A DNA stretch of 64,000 bases from Monosporascus cannonballus (taxonomy: Eukaryota > Ascomycota > Sordariomycetes > Xylariales), in assembly GCA_004154925.1 (NCBI GenBank), contig QJNS01000061.1:248001-312000 (forward strand), in the 5' to 3' direction. The notes under the pieces are model-generated. The model was not told the origin of the DNA. It saw nothing but the letters and a program-made list of their open reading frames with translations, and made no database searches. Shown here in pieces: positions 60,804 through 64,000 of the stretch (within the stretch, counting starts at the first letter, position 1; each line of letters starts with the position of its first letter). A program made the translations under genes and the position numbers.

Positions 60804-63800
60804 ATTTGTTATACCTTCAAAAAACAAACTTTATAGCAGTTTACATAGCTTCGCTATAATACCGTTTATACCGCGCCTTAGGTCCGCCGCTATTACGTCG
60901 TTATTTCGCCATAATATTCCCAGATTTCCTACCTTTTAAAAAAGGTAATTCGGGTATTAATATATTTATTTCTAAATATAAACAAAGTAATAATATAACG
61001 TTATTCCTTTGACTTACGAACTCCAGGATATTTTTTTAGGAATTTCCTTATTTAGCTACCGCCATAAAACGGCTTATTTAAGACTTTACGCCGTTAGGGC
61101 GCTTTTTCGAATAATACGAATATCTTTAGAAAATATTTGGAGATATTTTCGCGAATTTTAAAAAAATCTATTAACGTTTAAAATACGAAAATATTTAAAT
61201 TAAAGAACGATTTACGAACGTAAAATAATTATTATGTAAAAACCGTTAACTTTACGATCGTTTAATTACTGCAAATTAACTTATGATCGAACGAAATTAA
61301 TTTCGTAAGTAATTTATAATCGTAAAATAATTAGTATAATAAACAAAATAATCTGCCATTAAACGTTTTTACTTACGAAAACGTTTAATTACCACAAAAT
61401 AATTATTATAATAAATAACGGTTACAAAAAGTATATTATTGCCGTTCGCAAATATTTTATTTGGAATAATTTTATAGCCTGGCCTTACTTAACTTTTAAC
61501 GGACTTACGATATATTTTTTTCAAAATATCAAATAATTATTGTTTTTTCCATTTTAAGCCGTTTATATTGAAGTGCGACGTTAAAAATCCGATAATTCGC
61601 CAAATAGAATATATAAATTAACGCTTTTTAATATATTTAAAATTTGCAATTAATTAAAATAACTATTTTTCAACTGTATACCGCATTCTATATATAATTT
61701 AATAATTTTAGGGAAATATTTATTTGCATATACGTTAAAAAGTTAATAATATAATAATATAATTTATAAATCTTAAAACATAATTATAAAAATAACGGGA
61801 TATAAACCAAATATCTTCATTTTTAAATTAAATTTATATTATTATTAATATATTCATCCAGATTTATAAGGATTTTTAAGCTTTGGAATAAAGTTTAATA
61901 ATATTCGCCCATTTTATCGGCAGTGTTATACGTGTAGCCGATTAAAGCCGATAACCGCCAGCTTTATACGTTATCGTATTATAATAAAAAATTAACGAGA
62001 TATTTTAAAAAAGTTTTATACTATAAATATAACGCTTTGCCCCCGAAAATAATTAAGGGTAAATATAACTTTTTAAAAATGTTTCTAATAATATAACAAA
62101 TCGGATTTTCCGCAAACATATAGCCAAAAGCCAAACCGCCAGTAAAATAATACCGTAATACTCGCCGAACGTCTCAATACCTTCCGAGCTCGAACTTATG
62201 CAATTAAATACGGTAATAACCAGAATTACCGGGCCCCGCTCCCCGTTAACCGAAAAAAAATAACACTAATATAAGCTAAATCTTTATATATATTACGAAA
62301 AAAAAATTATTTTTTTATATACCTTAACCGATACCCGTAACTTATAATAATTAACGTAACGTTTATAACGCCGTAACTAAATATTAATATAACGTAATAA
62401 AAAAATATTTAATTTTAACAATAAATTGTAATTAAAAACGCTTATTAAGTTATAAAATAATAATAAATTAAATTTATATTTACGTTTTATAAGTTTTAAT
62501 ATATTCTTTTCCGTTTTATTTTATTTATAATTTCATAATAATATAATATTACCTGTATAATTTAGAATAAATTACTGATAAATATTTATAAAATTTATTA
62601 ATAATACTTTTGCGTAATAAAATAACATTTATTATTATTTTACTTTTTAACTTTATTAATTCAAATTAATTAATAAAACTATAATCGATTTAAATATAAT
62701 GACCTATATAATACGATTTCGAAAAAGTTTTATTACGGAAAACCTTACCTTTTACCGATAGCTATTAAACAGTCCTAACGTTATTTTCGAATGATATGGA
62801 TTTCGAAAATATAATTTGTTAATTAATTAAATAGCAAACATAATATATATAAATAACGAAATAATATTGGAATTTTTAACTTTTCCGCTTTCGGCAAAAT
62901 TACCTTTTACTTTTTTAACCTTTTTGCTTTATCTTAATATTATATTCGTAATAATATAATTATTCCGCGTTATTAATTTGTTAATATTTTGTTATATAAA
63001 AAACGTAACAATAAATTTTATACCTTTAACTAGATTTTTTGCCTTTATAAACGTATTATATAAAATCGTTACCTTATTTTGTTTTAATTATTATTCGCAA
63101 ACGAAATAACCTTATTAACGTTTACCGCAATTTTGCGTAATATTTTTATTTAAAATAATAATATTAATCCGGATATTATTTTCCTTAAATTACGGGCTTT
63201 CTATAATTAAATAACCGAAATACTTTAGTTTCGCCGCATAACCGAAAAAAATATATCAAAGTATTTCGATAGCAAACTACCAATAATAATAACCAAAATT
63301 TTTTTAAAAAAATATTATATAAATATTATAATTTGGCAAAAACGTTCGTTTTTTGCAATACTAATTCCTTATTACCGTACCGACTTTTTAAATATAAGAT
63401 CGAATTATTTTAAGCCAAATTTTACTATATAACCGCGTAAAAGTTATATCGTTTTATAAGCTGCTGGCGATACAGAAATATATCGATAATTACCTGAAAA
63501 AAAGTTTTATCCGCTTTAATAATTTTTTTAATAATAACTTTTTTTTACTTATAAAAAAGTCGAAAAATAAAATACATATTTACGTTAATTACTGTAACTA
63601 TAATAACGTTACTGTAAAAAACCGTTATTTTATTTCCTTAATTCGGAAAACCCTAAATACCTTTTGCTTAATACGGATATTTACAAAATTTAATATGGTT
63701 ATAATTTTTAATTGTTTATATATCGCCCTTAAGGACGAATAAAAAATAATTTTTATAATTCGATTCGGATTATTCCAATATCTGATTATAAATTTCGGTA

Positions 63801-64000
63801 TAATAAATAGCGTAAATTCGTTTTAATATTATATTAATTATATATTATTCGACTTTTGTTTAAAAAACATGTTATAATTTACTATAACGATATTTTAATT
63901 TATAACAAAAATAAAAGAAATATAAAGATTATATTGGTAAAATAATCCATTAATTTATAAACGCAAATTTAACGATTAATAATTGAAAATACAAATTTAA
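60804..64000 (+). mobile_element. Presumed internal region of the E-family element
   Basis: RIP-type sequence following the LTR, with GC-richer islets at 60860-61110 and 62140-62260. A minus-strand stretch near 62140-62250 reads EGIETFGEYYGIILLAVWLL and may be coding. No RT, integrase or gag motif was recognised, and no second LTR occurs before the window ends. Orientation and class are uncertain. Confidence 0.4.

Overview
The window looks like a heterochromatic, AT-rich block from a filamentous ascomycete (Pezizomycotina). The species cannot be told from the sequence. Almost all of it carries the mark of repeat-induced point mutation (RIP). CpA and TpG are scarce and TpA is in great excess (the first 60 bases hold no CA, one TG and eight TA). 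Recognisable retroelement proteins are full of stops at former Gln and Trp codons, with Cys changed to Tyr and Asp to Asn. The only stretch of ordinary base composition is an island at about 32.9-36.8 kb.

Layout. 1-2845: 3' part of a plus-strand Gypsy chromovirus (P1). 2846-5972: part of an inverted relative (M0). 5973-9480: AT-rich sequence with a microsatellite. 9481-29329: a three-level nest. A plus-strand Gypsy (G2) is split by a minus-strand Gypsy (M1, 9970-22440, 5-bp duplication TCAGT), which is split by a Copia element (10350-15945, duplication CTTTC). A tRNA-like SINE candidate sits in the G2 3' LTR. 29.3-32.7 kb: AT-rich, with a second SINE-like piece and a solo LTR inside a coding ghost. 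32.9-36.3 kb: island with the single convincing gene, a two-exon, 155-residue, six-cysteine secreted protein (33964-34650). 36286-42480: two Copia fragments in opposite orientation; the minus one is split by a 2.3-kb TIR element. 42.5-57.4 kb: a plus Gypsy (P2) holding a 1.5-kb short-LTR element (duplication CGATA) and a complete minus Gypsy (M2, 48738-55830, duplication AAAAT). 57.4-60.65 kb: a further plus Gypsy (P3) sharing an LTR with P2. 60653-64000: the start of another short-LTR element.

The most interesting points are these. (1) An antisense open reading frame lies between pol and the 3' LTR, in six of the Gypsy copies and in both Gypsy families. It encodes a basic N-terminus, a cysteine cluster and a coiled coil, and its C-terminus overlaps or abuts the pol chromodomain end on the other strand. 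(2) A lone effector-like secreted-protein gene is stranded in the RIP-mutated block. (3) There are two inverted LTR junctions, one of them an almost perfect un-mutated palindrome inside the island.

Apart from the secreted-protein gene no intact gene is visible. All other protein signals are decayed transposon genes.
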